DNA from: Zarea fungicola
Taxonomy: Eukaryota; Ascomycota; Sordariomycetes; Hypocreales; Cordycipitaceae
Assembly (NCBI GenBank): GCA_900169235.1
Contig: FWCC01000127.1
Span: 1-64,000 of the forward strand
Reading direction: 5' to 3'
Length of the DNA stretch: 64,000 nt
Positions 9,971 to 21,568 of the stretch are shown piece by piece. A program made the translations under genes and the position numbers. Under the pieces are notes generated by a model. It did not search any database, was not told the origin of the DNA, and saw only the letters and a program-made list of their open reading frames with translations. The first letter of the stretch is position 1. Each line of letters starts with the position of its first letter.

Positions 9971-10738
9971 GATCCAGAAGCTCAAGTCAATGTTGAAGAA
10001 ACGTACAACCATCCCTTGGCTTCCAGCCTGGACAGGGCTGGATGTGGTGAGAGGGCAGTGATTGGGTCGGTCGCATCGTGGAGAGGACCACCAGCCGGAC
10101 GCTGTGCGATTTTGTGCAAGAGCGTGTACTGCTGCCACTGGGCATTACCGATGCACAATTTTATCCCGTTACCCGCGAGAATCTGCAGCAAAGGCAAGTC
10201 GACCGCCAGCCCGAGGACCCCGAAGGTTATGGGAAAGCGGCATTGGGGGGCGACGGACTGAAGTGCACGAAGGGAGCTTCCGGCGAGCAAGGCCAGTTCA
10301 TGACAGCACCAAATTCTGTCAAGGTATTTCGTTCGCTTCTTGTAAATGATCGGGTCCTTTACGGCCTGCGGCGGTGGAGGACATGTTCAAGGATCATCTT
10401 GGCGCCAAAGCGGCCGCGGATCTGGGCGACGCGCTGGAAGGGCCGTTGGGTGGCTTTTTCAGCCCTGATCACGAGAGCAAATCCAAGATCGGGCAAGGAC
10501 TTGGCGGACTCGTGACTCTGGATGATACCGAGAATGGATACGGCGCGGGGACCCTAACCTGGCAAGACGCGACGCTCGTTGTTTGGTTCATTGATGGTAG
10601 GAATGACTTTGTGTGGATTTTGGGCCTGTGCAAGCTACCCTAGAGCCAGGAGGCACGTCCCGGGTGCCAGGTCTCAAGATTGCGTTTCGCAAGGCCGTAT
10701 ATGCGGAACACTGTGAATGGAAGAAGAAGAATGCTTAG
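9971..10738 (+). pseudogene. Broken serine beta-lactamase / esterase (class C-like) gene
   Basis: The C-terminal half of a class C beta-lactamase-fold protein is readable across several frames. It starts with FQPGQGWMW, a TGA (where the YGSG-like active-site segment is expected), then SDWVGRIVERTTSRT and FVQERVLLPLGITDAQFYP. The frame then shifts near 10360: one frame reads LLVNDRVLYG and continues in another as PAAVEDMFKDHLG, compatible with a one-base loss in a C run. It shifts again near 10620 (FVWILG then PVQATLEPGG) and ends at 10738. The N-terminal half with the S-x-x-K nucleophile is not identifiable. Family members hydrolyse esters or beta-lactams or act as acyltransferases (LovD type). 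This copy is inactive. Confidence 0.78.
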
Positions 10739-11453
10739 CGGTAATTTGTTTCTTTTTTTTTTTTATAAGAAAAAAATGGCGATTTTACGCAAAGGGTAAA
10801 ACGAAACATGTAGTTGGGTTGAACCTGGTCTATTTTGTATTCTCTAGCTTCGGTATGTAACAGTCGCATTACAGCCGAGAGACTACATGGCTGTTTTCTT
10901 CCCCCGTTCCCCGTTCCATTTCTAATGTCGTTTAAATTTATAGCAAAATTAAATACATCCAGGCTCATGCAGGGTTTCCCAATAATCATCATCATTTTGT
11001 CCAGTATATTTGTCCATTCACCTCTCCCTGTTCTGGTTGTCACGTGCATCCATCAACTGAAAAAGGTACGTACCAGCCAGCCGGGGAACAGCAGGGTTCA
11101 CTGGTCCGAAGCTGTCCTGCGGTTTCAAATAATCACCGCTGCAACAATCGCGAATTGATCAACTCAACCAAGGCACTGCCACTTTGGTCCAAAATAGAAA
11201 CCTCGACGCCGAAACTCGGATCCAACCTCATTTATTTCACGTCCCAACGACGCTCATGGCGCTGCCTTGCTGAGCTTCGACCGGCATCGACATAGCTCGG
11301 CATACAAGGTAGCTGACGACACAAGCTACTACAATCAGCATGGCTTCCTTTCATTCGGGTCTTAGGGTAGGGATGGGTGCCTGAGTGTTGAACGATTTTA
11401 TCTTGAATGCCAGCTGATTTAGATTGCAGACAGCGTCGACAGCCGCCTGTCGG
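10739..11453. promoter_or_regulatory. Upstream region of TAM41 gene
   Basis: About 715 bp with no coding character. It begins with a poly-T run (about 10750-10765) and contains a possible 5' leader before the ATG at 11454. Confidence 0.4.
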
Positions 11454-13013
11454 ATGTCCCGCCCATGCTTGCCGTTTCGTCCGCACAGTCCTTCATTGCG
11501 CAGCCACCATCCTTCACATTTCCAGCATCGAATCGGCCGGACGCGGCAGTTCTCAATCTCTACAAGGTACCAAAATGCCGCATCGACCGGAAACCATACG
11601 CCGACCCCGACCGAGCAGCCCGACGACAGTTCCAGCGTGACCGATAACGAGTCCAGCGCTCCATTGCTAAAAAAGGCAAAGAAAGAATCAGCAAAGGGGA
11701 AATACAATTTGTATGGCGATGACTGGGAAGATTCCGTCGATTTTGCCATTCAATCCTTTGAGGACCTCCCTCATCGACTCTTTGGAGTCAACCAGCACAT
11801 GATCATCAACTACGAGCTAAAGGAAGCCCTCCGAATAATGCTGCGGCAATTCAAGGCGCCAATTGTTTACTGCTTTGCGTATGGCTCCGGTGTATTTCCA
11901 CAAGGAGAGCTGGGTCGCAGCATCAGCGAGGCCGAGTTTCGTGCTGTGCACCCCAAGCCGCCCGCCGCCCTGGTCAAAGCGCAAAAGGGATCCCCCAAGA
12001 TGATTGACTTCATCTTTGGCGTGTCGCACACGCAGCACTGGCATTCCATCAACATAAAACAGCACCGTAACCACTATTCTGGAATTGCCTCGTTAGGCTC
12101 CGGCATGGTCTCCAGTGTCCAAGACTGGGGTGCCGGTGTTTACTTCAACCCTTTTATCGAGATGAACGGCATGCTCATCAAATACGGTGTAACCAGCATC
12201 GACAACCTGGTGCGCGACCTATCGTCTTGGGACAACCTCTACTTGGCCGGCCGGCTGCAGAAGCCTGTCAAAATCCTACGAGACCATCCGCAAGTGCGCC
12301 TCGCCAATCAGCACAACCTGATCGCAGCCCTGCGCACGGCCATGCTGCTTCTCCCGCCAGACTTTACCGAATCAGAACTCTACAGTACCATCGCCGGCCT
12401 CAGCTACCTTGGAGATCCTCGCATGGCTCTTCCCACCGAGAACAAGAGCAAGGTGGCCAACATTGTTAACCACAATGCTGTTCACTTCCGCCGTCTCTAT
12501 GCCCCACTCGTCAAGACACTGCCCAACGTTGCCTTTACAGGAGACTGCCGGCTAGACGACGAGGATTGGGTGCTTGATGAGAGCGCTGACAATAGGCTCC
12601 AGCAAGACATGGATCCCATCAAGCGCGGCAACATGGTGCGCCGACTGCCATCCAGCTTCCGGTCGCGCCTCTACTTCCAATACCAGAAGAAGTTCGCCAT
12701 TCCTCGCGATGAGTTTTCCATTATGATGAAGGCCACCTCGGACGATGACCCCTCCTCCAACAAGCGACGCCAAGGCGGTGAATTTGACCGCAGAATAGCC
12801 GCCGACAAACCGGAAGAGCTCCAGGCACTGGTTCGCCAAGTTGTCAAGCAGACCGTCAATTGGCCAAGCACAAGTCAGAGCCTCAAGGGGCTCGTTATGG
12901 GTGGTTGGCGCAGAACTTTTCGCTACCTCAAAGAAAAGTACGACAAATGGAGCGAAGGCAAAAAGAAGGATGCCAAAAAGAGCACCAACCGAAGCGAAAA
13001 GGAGGAGGAATGA
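11454..13013 (+). CDS. TAM41: Mitochondrial CDP-diacylglycerol synthase TAM41
   Basis: Intronless, 519 aa from the ATG at 11454. The enzyme makes CDP-diacylglycerol from phosphatidic acid and CTP on the inner mitochondrial membrane, for cardiolipin synthesis; loss impairs the TIM23 import machinery. The nucleotidyltransferase signature is visible as YCFAYGSGVFPQ, followed by KMIDFIFGVSHTQHWH with the conserved Asp. Next comes WGAGVYFNPFIEMNG and later IAGLSYLGDPRM and RRLYAPL, all hallmarks of the Mmp37/Tam41 family. The first about 45 residues are Arg/Ser/His-rich with no acidic residue (RPHSPSLRSHHPSHFQHR), a good mitochondrial presequence. The extreme C-terminus is Lys-rich and disordered. 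A housekeeping gene, sure of identity. Confidence 0.95.
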   Translation: MSRPCLPFRPHSPSLRSHHPSHFQHRIGRTRQFSISTRYQNAASTGNHTPTPTEQPDDSSSVTDNESSAPLLKKAKKESAKGKYNLYGDDWEDSVDFAIQSFEDLPHRLFGVNQHMIINYELKEALRIMLRQFKAPIVYCFAYGSGVFPQGELGRSISEAEFRAVHPKPPAALVKAQKGSPKMIDFIFGVSHTQHWHSINIKQHRNHYSGIASLGSGMVSSVQDWGAGVYFNPFIEMNGMLIKYGVTSIDNLVRDLSSWDNLYLAGRLQKPVKILRDHPQVRLANQHNLIAALRTAMLLLPPDFTESELYSTIAGLSYLGDPRMALPTENKSKVANIVNHNAVHFRRLYAPLVKTLPNVAFTGDCRLDDEDWVLDESADNRLQQDMDPIKRGNMVRRLPSSFRSRLYFQYQKKFAIPRDEFSIMMKATSDDDPSSNKRRQGGEFDRRIAADKPEELQALVRQVVKQTVNWPSTSQSLKGLVMGGWRRTFRYLKEKYDKWSEGKKKDAKKSTNRSEKEEE

Positions 13014-13349
13014 CGATGATGAAAAAAAGAAAACTCCAAATTTGCTGTGAATAAGATATGAATAACAACCATGGCGATTCATCTTCGGCTACGCTGCATC
13101 AGGGTGGATAATGTTATAGAATATTTTGGGCAACTGTAATAAAAAAGTATGTAGTGGTATTGTAGATTACTACCAATAGACGAAGCGACATGCATGTCGA
13201 CAGCTTTCTTTTTGTTCACATAGCGGACCGGTATGGTTTCAGTCACGTCGCCTCTGGTAAAATAAACATGCTTGTGTATACATTTCAAAACCGACGTGCT
13301 TCATCGTCAACTATCAATGCATGTATGAGGACGAGCTTGTTTTCAACTA
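13014..13349. other. Convergent 3' flank
   Basis: About 335 bp between convergent stop codons; AT-rich 3' untranslated sequence with no gene. Confidence 0.4.
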
Positions 13350-15385
13350 TTACAGCTCCATCCCAAAATCGCCAGTCTCTTCTTCCATCACCCACCAATT
13401 TCTAATTATAGCAGTACCATCGACAACAGTCTTCCAAACACTAGCCACGCAGGAAGCGGGCTCCAGAGCATAACATCTTGGGATTGGCTTCACCGGTGGC
13501 TCATTCTTAATGTGCCAAGTGCTCGCCGGACCTTCTGTCGCCAGGTCATCCGTCACGCCAATCTCACCCGTCGCAATATCACGGTTGAAAGTGGCGCGCA
13601 TGAAAATGTCATACGCCGCCTGGGGCTGATAGGCAGGTACCATGTGGCCAGACTGGAAGACGCGCGAGAAGCTGTAGTTGCCGTACTGGCGCGTCATGCC
13701 TGCGAGTTTGCCGCCGCTGCGAAGCTCAGCGTAGCCAGCGTTTTGAAACGACGAGTGGCCAGAGTAAGGGATCGCGAGGCTAGCTGCCTCACCGCCGACC
13801 CAGTTGCATGCGTGGTCGCGGTCCCCAAACATCATGTGGACCTTGATGCCGCTGTCCAAAAGGTAACCCAAGGCATCGGTAAACCCATCATATTCATCAT
13901 CAGTCCTTGAGAATGCGGCTGCCACAGCGGAAGAGTATTTTGTGAAGTTGACGGGGCTGCCAATTGCACCGAGAACAGACTCTTGGGTGAGGTAGCCGAC
14001 CATGTGTGGTGCTGGGAAAGGGTCTTGCTGGGGGTGGGCAATGTCGTAGAACCCTGCGCCATCTTTCTCTGCATACACACTGAGGGCAGGTGATTGGCAA
14101 GAGGTTTCAATGCTGCAGATTTTGGCAGAATTCGCAAATCTATGCGCAGGCATACCAGGGGCGCGTTCTTTCAACTTCCTCTGGCAAGCAGTCAGTTGCT
14201 CCTTGCAGCCTCCTGGCTGAGTAAAGTTGTACATCAATTCGTCGTAAATTGACTGATTAAAGATTTGAAGACCATACGTCTAGAGACAGGTTAGTAAGCC
14301 AATAAATTGGAAGACAGCGTTTTGTTTTCCCCATACGTTATTGAATGGAAATGTAATATATGCCTCCTCCTGTAAGACCCCATCAATCCACCCGTTGACG
14401 ATGCCAAGGGTGTCGAGGTGTAGGAAATGGGCATGCTCGTCTGAAAGCTCGCCCCTCTGGATCTTCTCATTTTGCTGTTGGAAAACATCAAAAAACCCAG
14501 GACCATAATGGCCACCGTAGCTTTCAGCCCATAGGCTAATGCGATCGTCGGCAGGCTTGTAGTGCGGAAACTCGCTGAAGAAGGACTGAGCGAAATGCCA
14601 CAAAGCGTAGCCAGCATGCAGCGTGTTGTCTGCAGTATGTGTACTATTTTGGCTGCTGAAAGTTCCTACTCTAAACGTGTTATTCGTTCTCGGCACTTGA
14701 TGAGAAAAGTCGGCAGGCCTGGGTCCGGATTCTCCTGCAATATCCACGGTACAGTTGGTCGGCGTGTCGAAGGAGAAGCCGACCTGATTCGGCTCGTCAA
14801 TGTACAACATATTGACCTCATTATTCCAGCTCCACGGGTTTAGTGACGTTGTCTCAGAGTCTCCATTCACGAAGCAGGGTCCATTTTCCTGCAGTAAGCC
14901 CACCATGGACGAGGCACCTGGGCCGCCGTTTAACCAAATTGCAAGCGGTGCATTGGTTGGGTCCTTGCGCGCCTCAAAGAACCAGAAAAAGCTGAGGGCA
15001 TTCAAACTCAACATTGCGCTCCATATTGCTAGAATGGCCAAGACATTGACTTACGTGTTGATGGGGTAATCCTTATTGCCTCCATCATCGCTGCCAAGAT
15101 AACCTGTTGGTAGATGGACATAGCCAGCGTAAGATTTGACGCCCGGGGTAGTCTCGCAAATGCCGGGCTATGTGGAGGAGGACTAGTTAGTAGGTTCCCG
15201 GGAACTTGGTAAGAGGCTGAATCAGTGGGACTGTGCATGTATGTATGTACCTCTTTGTAGGAGATCGCAACACCGTCATGGAACTTGGACTTGATAACCT
15301 TGATGCCTTCCGATGCTGGAGGGAATTGGGCCTGTGCGACATGCGCTACCCCGCTGGCTATTAACAAGAGGAGCTTGATGACCAT
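13350..15385 (-). CDS. Secreted serine carboxypeptidase (peptidase S10)
   Basis: Four exons on the minus strand, 15251-15385, 15055-15167, 14337-14991 and 13350-14279, give 610 aa. Each intron has GT/AG ends and the phases restore family motifs such as [14 protein letters not shown] and [16 protein letters not shown] signal peptide is present ([19 protein letters not shown]). The catalytic triad is complete: Ser in [11 protein letters not shown], Asp in [10 protein letters not shown] and His in [11 protein letters not shown]. The substrate-binding loop [11 protein letters not shown] is intact, and several N-glycosylation sequons are present. It removes C-terminal residues from peptides at acidic pH and is secreted or vacuolar. 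At 610 aa it falls in the longer fungal branch of S10. Start at 15385 fits the signal peptide. Confidence 0.93.
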
Positions 15386-18300
15386 TTTGATATCGGCTCA
15401 TGTGACTTCTCTATAAGTCGTCAAGAATCGACCGGGAGTTATAATCTGATTGTAGGCAAACAGTTATCAATTGCCTTGATGCGGTTCTGGCACACCTTTG
15501 CCAATGGTGAATCTGGATGAGAGTTGCACCAGACGCTGAGTGGTATCTACGGGTACCTCATCCGATTCTTATGGTACAGGCACACATCATAAGTGCTATT
15601 GTTACGGCCTACCTAAACAAACTACGCGATACTGAGAAGTCGGCTTAATCAAGCTCACTCTTTGAAATGTCTCTCCCTGTTTGGTAGAAAGCTGTTGCGG
15701 GAGAAGGCCATAAACACAAACTGTCAAGATAGATGGGTACCGACGCTAGTGGCAATGATAGGTCGGGGGCTATACGACCGTGGATGAAATACTGAAAGCC
15801 TTTTTACCATGTCATAACTCCATATGTAGTCATGGCCGATCTTTCTCGGACACTTGCCTGTGCTTTGCTCATTTGCTGACTTTGATAGGCTAAGTCATTG
15901 TTGCGTGCGCTGGTCGCAATGTCCCGGGGCTAGTTCTTTCGATCCCCAGGCTTCATTTGCCCACTCATACTTTTGTGGCGCTTCCTCTTGACCCAGTGTG
16001 ACAAGTCGATCTCTCCTTAGGTCACATTGGAGTTCGCTTGATGGCACCTTGGTGATTTGGCATCCCAAGAGAAGCGCCTGCGCGTACTGGGTACACAATG
16101 TTGGTGCCCTCCTTCGCTCCAGGCTATTGACACTTGCGTCGAGTCTTTATTAGAGAGGTGCGCCACAACGGTGCTGAAAGGTCATCACGACGTCGGTTGT
16201 ACCGAGTAAAATTGGTCCGGAAAAGTGCACCCAGAGCCCCCATCAAAAGCTTGACTGGCCCATTTAAAGTTAATTCGAGATCCATCAATCCCTAATTTCC
16301 TTATTGAAGTCATGAATAATGAAGGCCAACGAGAGCATATTTTCCCAGGGGTTTATTTTTATGTACATGACTTGCAGCACCGGGTTGACGGAATTGACCG
16401 CGACCGTTTCTGTAGCACTCCTCGGCAATTGGAAAATGAGTCGTGCGCAGACAGTCTGTGCAATTGAGCCATTCTGCTGTTCTGTTTTGTGGTTTGCCTT
16501 CACTAGTTATTACCAAGCGGCGCACGGGCAGCCGCTGCCTGTCTTTTCCAAGGCAAGGATAGGGTGCGCTCTGCCCTGACCAAAACCTTGCCGCTCTGCC
16601 ATAATAGTGCGGGCTTTGCCTAGGTGATCGGCACGCAAAGCCATCACATCCATCTCGGAGTCACATCCTTCACCATTGGCCATTGGCCATTCTGACATGT
16701 TAATTGTGTGTGGGTGGTGAGCAGAAACGGGGATAGCAGGCCTTGGTTGGACCATGGGACGCCGGTTCATTGCACTGAGGAATGCCTCAATCCGTTTCCT
16801 TGTCCCGCACTAATAATAAGAGCAATAAGCCACCCGTACTGGTCGGCTACACAGCAACTCCTTCTTAGCCTATCCTGGGCAGTGCCGAATCTGCTGAGGC
16901 TGCCTTCCTGTCACACTGTCAGGTTCGGAGTGAATTTTGCCTGATTCCATGATTGGCTCGTTAACAAGTACTCCGTAGCATGTAACTAATGACGGTGTGT
17001 TCTCCAGAGGTTTGGACCTTCGGCCACTGAAGACTTTTCGCAGGGCAATTAACCGTCTGTGGCGGCCGCCCGACCCCCCGTAAATGGGGTCAACGCAAGC
17101 CACAGGTATAATTACAACCCGAGCAGCTGGGAACATCGTTGACTGGCCAAACAGTTGCAGCCAATAACATGGGAGCTGGTATGAAAGTAAGACATTGAGC
17201 CCAACATGACGGAACGCTGCCGGGCAAGCTTTGTGGGCACCGTGGGCACCCGTGGGCATTGCGAGAACGATTGTCAGGTACGTCCATTGACCATATTTGC
17301 CGTGTCTTTGACTAATTACATACTATTCTTTCCCCATGCAATTTTTCATATCGGGAGTGGACCAACCAACCGCGCGGCGGTGGGAATTGGATTCAAGCTG
17401 ACCGACAGAGTTGGCAGTAACTTACATAACATATGCCATATAGACACTTAGACCTATTAACCAACTCATCATGACTCCGGTCCTGTGTCAAGTCTTTGCC
17501 CCAGCAGTAGCTCAAGTTCCCTTTCCTGATGCAACAGCTCTCCCCGATACACGCGGTCCGTGACACTTCTAGCGTGGCACTAGCACCTCCATTTGCTGCA
17601 ATACTAAAAACGTGTCAGATGGCGCTATTGTTCATTCGCAAACGCTGGACTGTTCTGCATGCAAGTCAGAACCCCTGCAGCCAGGGCGGCGCAGTTGCTG
17701 ACTCCGACTGCCACAACTGTGGTTGGGTGGGAGTTCGCCTCCGATGCCTTGCACTATCTGCAGCAACGGGGGCCTTTTACCTGCAGGTGGCTGTCATGGC
17801 GCCCGCCTGCTTGTTCCTTCAGGACCCCTGAGGACCAGAAACAAGTCACCATCCGTATCCATTGTGGAACTTGGACCCAGCCCAAGTTCCGCAAATGCCC
17901 AGCGTTGCAGGTAACTATTTGTCTCCGCTCAACCCACTGGATGTAGGATACTTTCACGCTTCAGCTGTTGTAGAGAAATATGTCGACTGTTTCGCATTTG
18001 GTAGGTCCTCGTTTCATTCTAGGCTAATAAGCAGTCAAAGAGGAGCCACGCAGGTGGACTTCCTCCTTTCGGGTTAGTAGCATCTGTAATTGTACGTCCC
18101 AAACAGCTGGGTCTACTTGATTTGAGGGCACCTTTCCTCGGCAGAGAGGGGAATGCGACATGGGTGCTTCTCTGTGTACCCTTCTGCTCCCCTCCCATTC
18201 AATGGCCATGCTGCCAAGTGAAGTGTGTGCGTGCCGGTCCTAGGCCAATGCAGGGGTTACACTTGGAACACAATCTGTGCGAGGCTCATCACTAAAACCT

Positions 18301-18733
18301 AGACGCCATCGAAAGCGAAAGCCCACAATGGCGGAAGATGTCACCGTACGCCATACAGGTTACTGCGCAAGTCTATCCGTGCCAAGTTCCACACCACTCG
18401 TAAAGCTGGGTGGTGGGACGAAAGGCAGAGAGAGGATGCCCAAATGCTGGCTGCCTGTAGATCCTGTATATCAATGCCATCTCATCCTGCCGCCTCCCGG
18501 CCAGCTCCTTCCCCCCTCTTTATTTTTGTTCAACAGTCAATATATTATTAATTACACCTCCCATCCATCTTCATTACAAGGTGTTTCGTTTCCGACCCCA
18601 AACTTTACCGTCATCGCGCCTTTAGCAAGCAGTGGAGAGACGAGTCTGCGTTTTGCAGCACACTATTCTACAGCCACTGTCATACATTTGTACCTCGTTT
18701 TGGTGCACATGGCAACGTCCTTTTGCTAGCGTT
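15386..18733. promoter_or_regulatory. Long 3.3-kb divergent intergenic region
   Basis: Lies between the divergent starts of the S10 peptidase gene (15385) and the 717-aa gene (18734). No frame of coding quality and no tRNA or rRNA was found on either strand. A pyrimidine-rich stretch at 18480-18600 looks like the immediate promoter and 5' leader of the right-hand gene. The size is unusual for the core part of this window; an unrecognised non-coding transcript or a long upstream regulatory region is possible. Confidence 0.4.
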
Positions 18734-20965
18734 ATGGGCTTCCTTACGTTTCTGCAGCGAAGGCAAACAGATAAGTCGTCGTTGCACCGCACGACTTCGT
18801 CCAGCAGTCTTTCTTTACATCGCAGCAGTACGATTCCCACTATTAAATTCTCTCTTGCCTCCGGGGAAAAGGTATTAACGGATTTGGTTTAAATAGATAC
18901 AGCGGTTGAACAATGCTACTCAACCTCATCAACTGCGACACGCAGCGAGACTCCCATTATTTTATCTACCGCCAAGCACTCCCAGATCACCGACACGAAG
19001 CGCTTGCATAAAGGCGGCAGGCCGGGCACAGCGCCGCAAAACGGCTCTGTTAATTCGAATGCGTCAATACCTCTTCCTGTCTCAGCACCGCGCCGAGCTT
19101 CGGCGTCAACGACATATTCCGATCTTTTACATTCGCGGAGAACCAGCACACTCTCTACTACGCTGACAGCTGGTCGATACGTCGACCTTTTGGATGCACA
19201 TGGACAGATTGGACCCTCAGACTTCAAGGCCAGGTTGAAGGCCGCCGGATCACGGGATTATGGGGAAGATGTCGCCGAACGAAATATTGGCGAAAATGGC
19301 CTGCTTCTAGGCTCCGCCGCCGTTCAAAACTTCTATGCTACTCAAAAATCTCATTCCCATGCAGTACCGAGCCGTCCAAGCACATCCCTGTCACGGTATC
19401 GAAAGCACGCACAGAAGGATACCATCCTAGAGCACCCCGAGGGCGAAGGAGATGTACTGCGTCCGCCTTCGCGTACAGCCAGTCTTCGTACAAACAGGTC
19501 CCTGCCTGTTTCACGAAGTCGCGCGGCGGCAGCCACGCCAGAGCACTACTGTCATCCAGAGACTGCGTATCCCCGCCCGCCGAGTACCACGCCCTCTCAA
19601 GTCTCGGTTTTGTCAATAGGTCAGCTTAAGCTTGAGGGGAGCCAAGCGAGAGACGCTGCGCCCGCAGATGAGAGCGACGACGCGTTTCCTCCGTCGATTC
19701 CTCGCCACAGACGGGTCGGACAAGAGGACAGCCCAAAACGCACTTCCAATCTTGGCTCTGTGCGCCACTCGGAACAGGATCTTGACCCTCAGCGATCACC
19801 GTCTAGGCTTGGGTCCGTACGTCGTGCGAGACAGTCCATCTTCGCCCAAAGCAATGGGCCGCCTGATTTCTCCTCAGTCCACGACATTAATTACTACACG
19901 ACAAGACCGGCATCTCGCAACCGCAAGAATAGAAATACACCTCAGCAAGACCATCAAGCCATGGAGACTGTCACACGGTGGAGGAGCTCGCTTGTGCAAG
20001 TTGAAGAGACTCCCAAGTCTCCAATTACGGACCGTGCTGCGGAAAGCCGTGCATCGTGTCGAAAGTGGTCCATCGCCTCGACTGAACACACAGAGCCTTC
20101 GGAAGTATCCAGCATATGCAACATTCGCCCCGTTAGTCGCGGCACCGCCAACACGTCCATCACCGTGGATTTAGACGAGAAACTACAGGGCCCTAAGCCC
20201 AGCTCAGAGGACGGTGCCGCCATTGATGTCGAGACGAGCTCGATTACTACCGATGGGTCTGACATTGATGCCTTTCTTGAGAAGCGCAAGCGCCGGACGA
20301 CACCGGAAGATGAGGCCCTCGTCTTTAATGAGCAGGGCTTCTTTAATGGGCGCGGTGCGCTTCCCGGTTTGTTTGATCTGTTCCAGGTTTTGCCCTCGCC
20401 CATCCCAGAAGAACCGGCCCAGGACGAGGAGATTGCATCGACAGAGTCGGATATTGCTGAACCATCGCACAAGCTCGTGGAAACCATCGTGCAAGATCTC
20501 GAACGCGGATCCGAGTACCAGCTATCCGGCGCAAAACAGTCTGAGACGCAAGAGGCCGCAGGAGCTTTCAGCGACACCGTGGCAGAGGACGATTACCGCT
20601 CCTCCTCCGTCGCTACACCAGAGTCCGTGCCGGGATCCTTTGTTCCGAAGATTTACCTGACTCGGCGTCAAAGACTACTAGCGCTCGGGTTCGATTACGA
20701 GACGGACGACGATGAGCTGGCGGCGCTTGGCAGCGACTTGGAAGACAATAACCACATTGCCAAGATGGGTGATGCGGCTGGCAACCGGAGTCCCCTGAGC
20801 CCGCGCATCATCATTGAGTCGCCCCAGACGACCAATGAGCGCCTTGTGACGGAGGCCGCGCACCGTCGCAAAGCGGCCAAGAAGGCCAATCGGGCTGGTC
20901 CTCGTCTTCGTCGCATCGAGGCAAAGCTGGACGACGCAGATGGTAACATGGCGGATGTTGAATAA
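18734..20965 (+). CDS. Disordered fungal protein of unknown function, 717 aa
   Basis: The long frame has no ATG near its 5' end, so I joined a short first exon 18734-18871 (MGFLTFLQRRQTDKSS) to 18950-20965 through a 78-bp intron (GTATTA...GCGAG). Phases agree and give 717 aa. The product is intrinsically disordered, rich in Ser, Arg, Pro and acidic residues, with several SP/TP sites. It has no membrane segment. An acidic central part (EEPAQDEEIASTESDI) precedes a conserved-looking C-terminal block: IYLTRRQRLLALGFDYETDDDE, then EAAHRRKAAKKANRAGPRLR, a basic helix. I do not recognise a domain. Such proteins are often kinase-regulated scaffolds, but no function is assigned. The first exon is the weaker part of the model. 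Confidence 0.75.
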
Positions 20966-21568
20966 GGCCACTGTTCAGCGACGGGGTAAAAGATGTGACG
21001 AATAATTTGATGACGACAGGAGATGGTCCAACAAAAGTAACAACAGCAACAACACTCATTTTATTCCTATTTTCTTTGTTTCTTTATACCACTTTACCAT
21101 AATTTCTTCACTTGATGTATTAGCTGGCGTCGGGTTTGAGCTTATTTTGCTCCCTTTTCTGCCAGTATGTATTTTTATGGTCTGGGCTGGGATGGCCTGG
21201 GATGGTCCTCGGACAGGAATCAGCGAGTGTTTTTTTTTCTTTGATGTTTGAATACCAGTTGCATGAGGTTTTATGGGATACATGGACAGCTCTTGGACAG
21301 CTTTCAGAGCCAGATTTAAAGAGCATTTGACTAGACACGCTGGAACTTGCCAGCTCAATTCTAATTTCCTTTTCTTGATCTATCAAGTCCATCTCTATCG
21401 TGTATTTCTTCTCTGGAGACGAATGTGCCGTGAGAACAATCTAATTGGCGACCAACCAAGCCAAATTCGAGCTTTCTTTCCCTTTGTCTCTACTGTCTTT
21501 TTTTTTTTTTCGCTTTTCCCGCTCTTCGTCACACAAACGCCAATGTTCCGCCACCGAATGCCATTTTA
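20966..21568. other. Convergent 3' region
   Basis: About 600 bp between convergent stops of the 717-aa gene and the Dicer gene; homopolymeric T tracts, no gene. Confidence 0.4.

Noticed and set aside
12552..13082. Antisense frame of 176 codons under TAM41
   Set aside because: Shadow of the TAM41 coding frame on the other strand.
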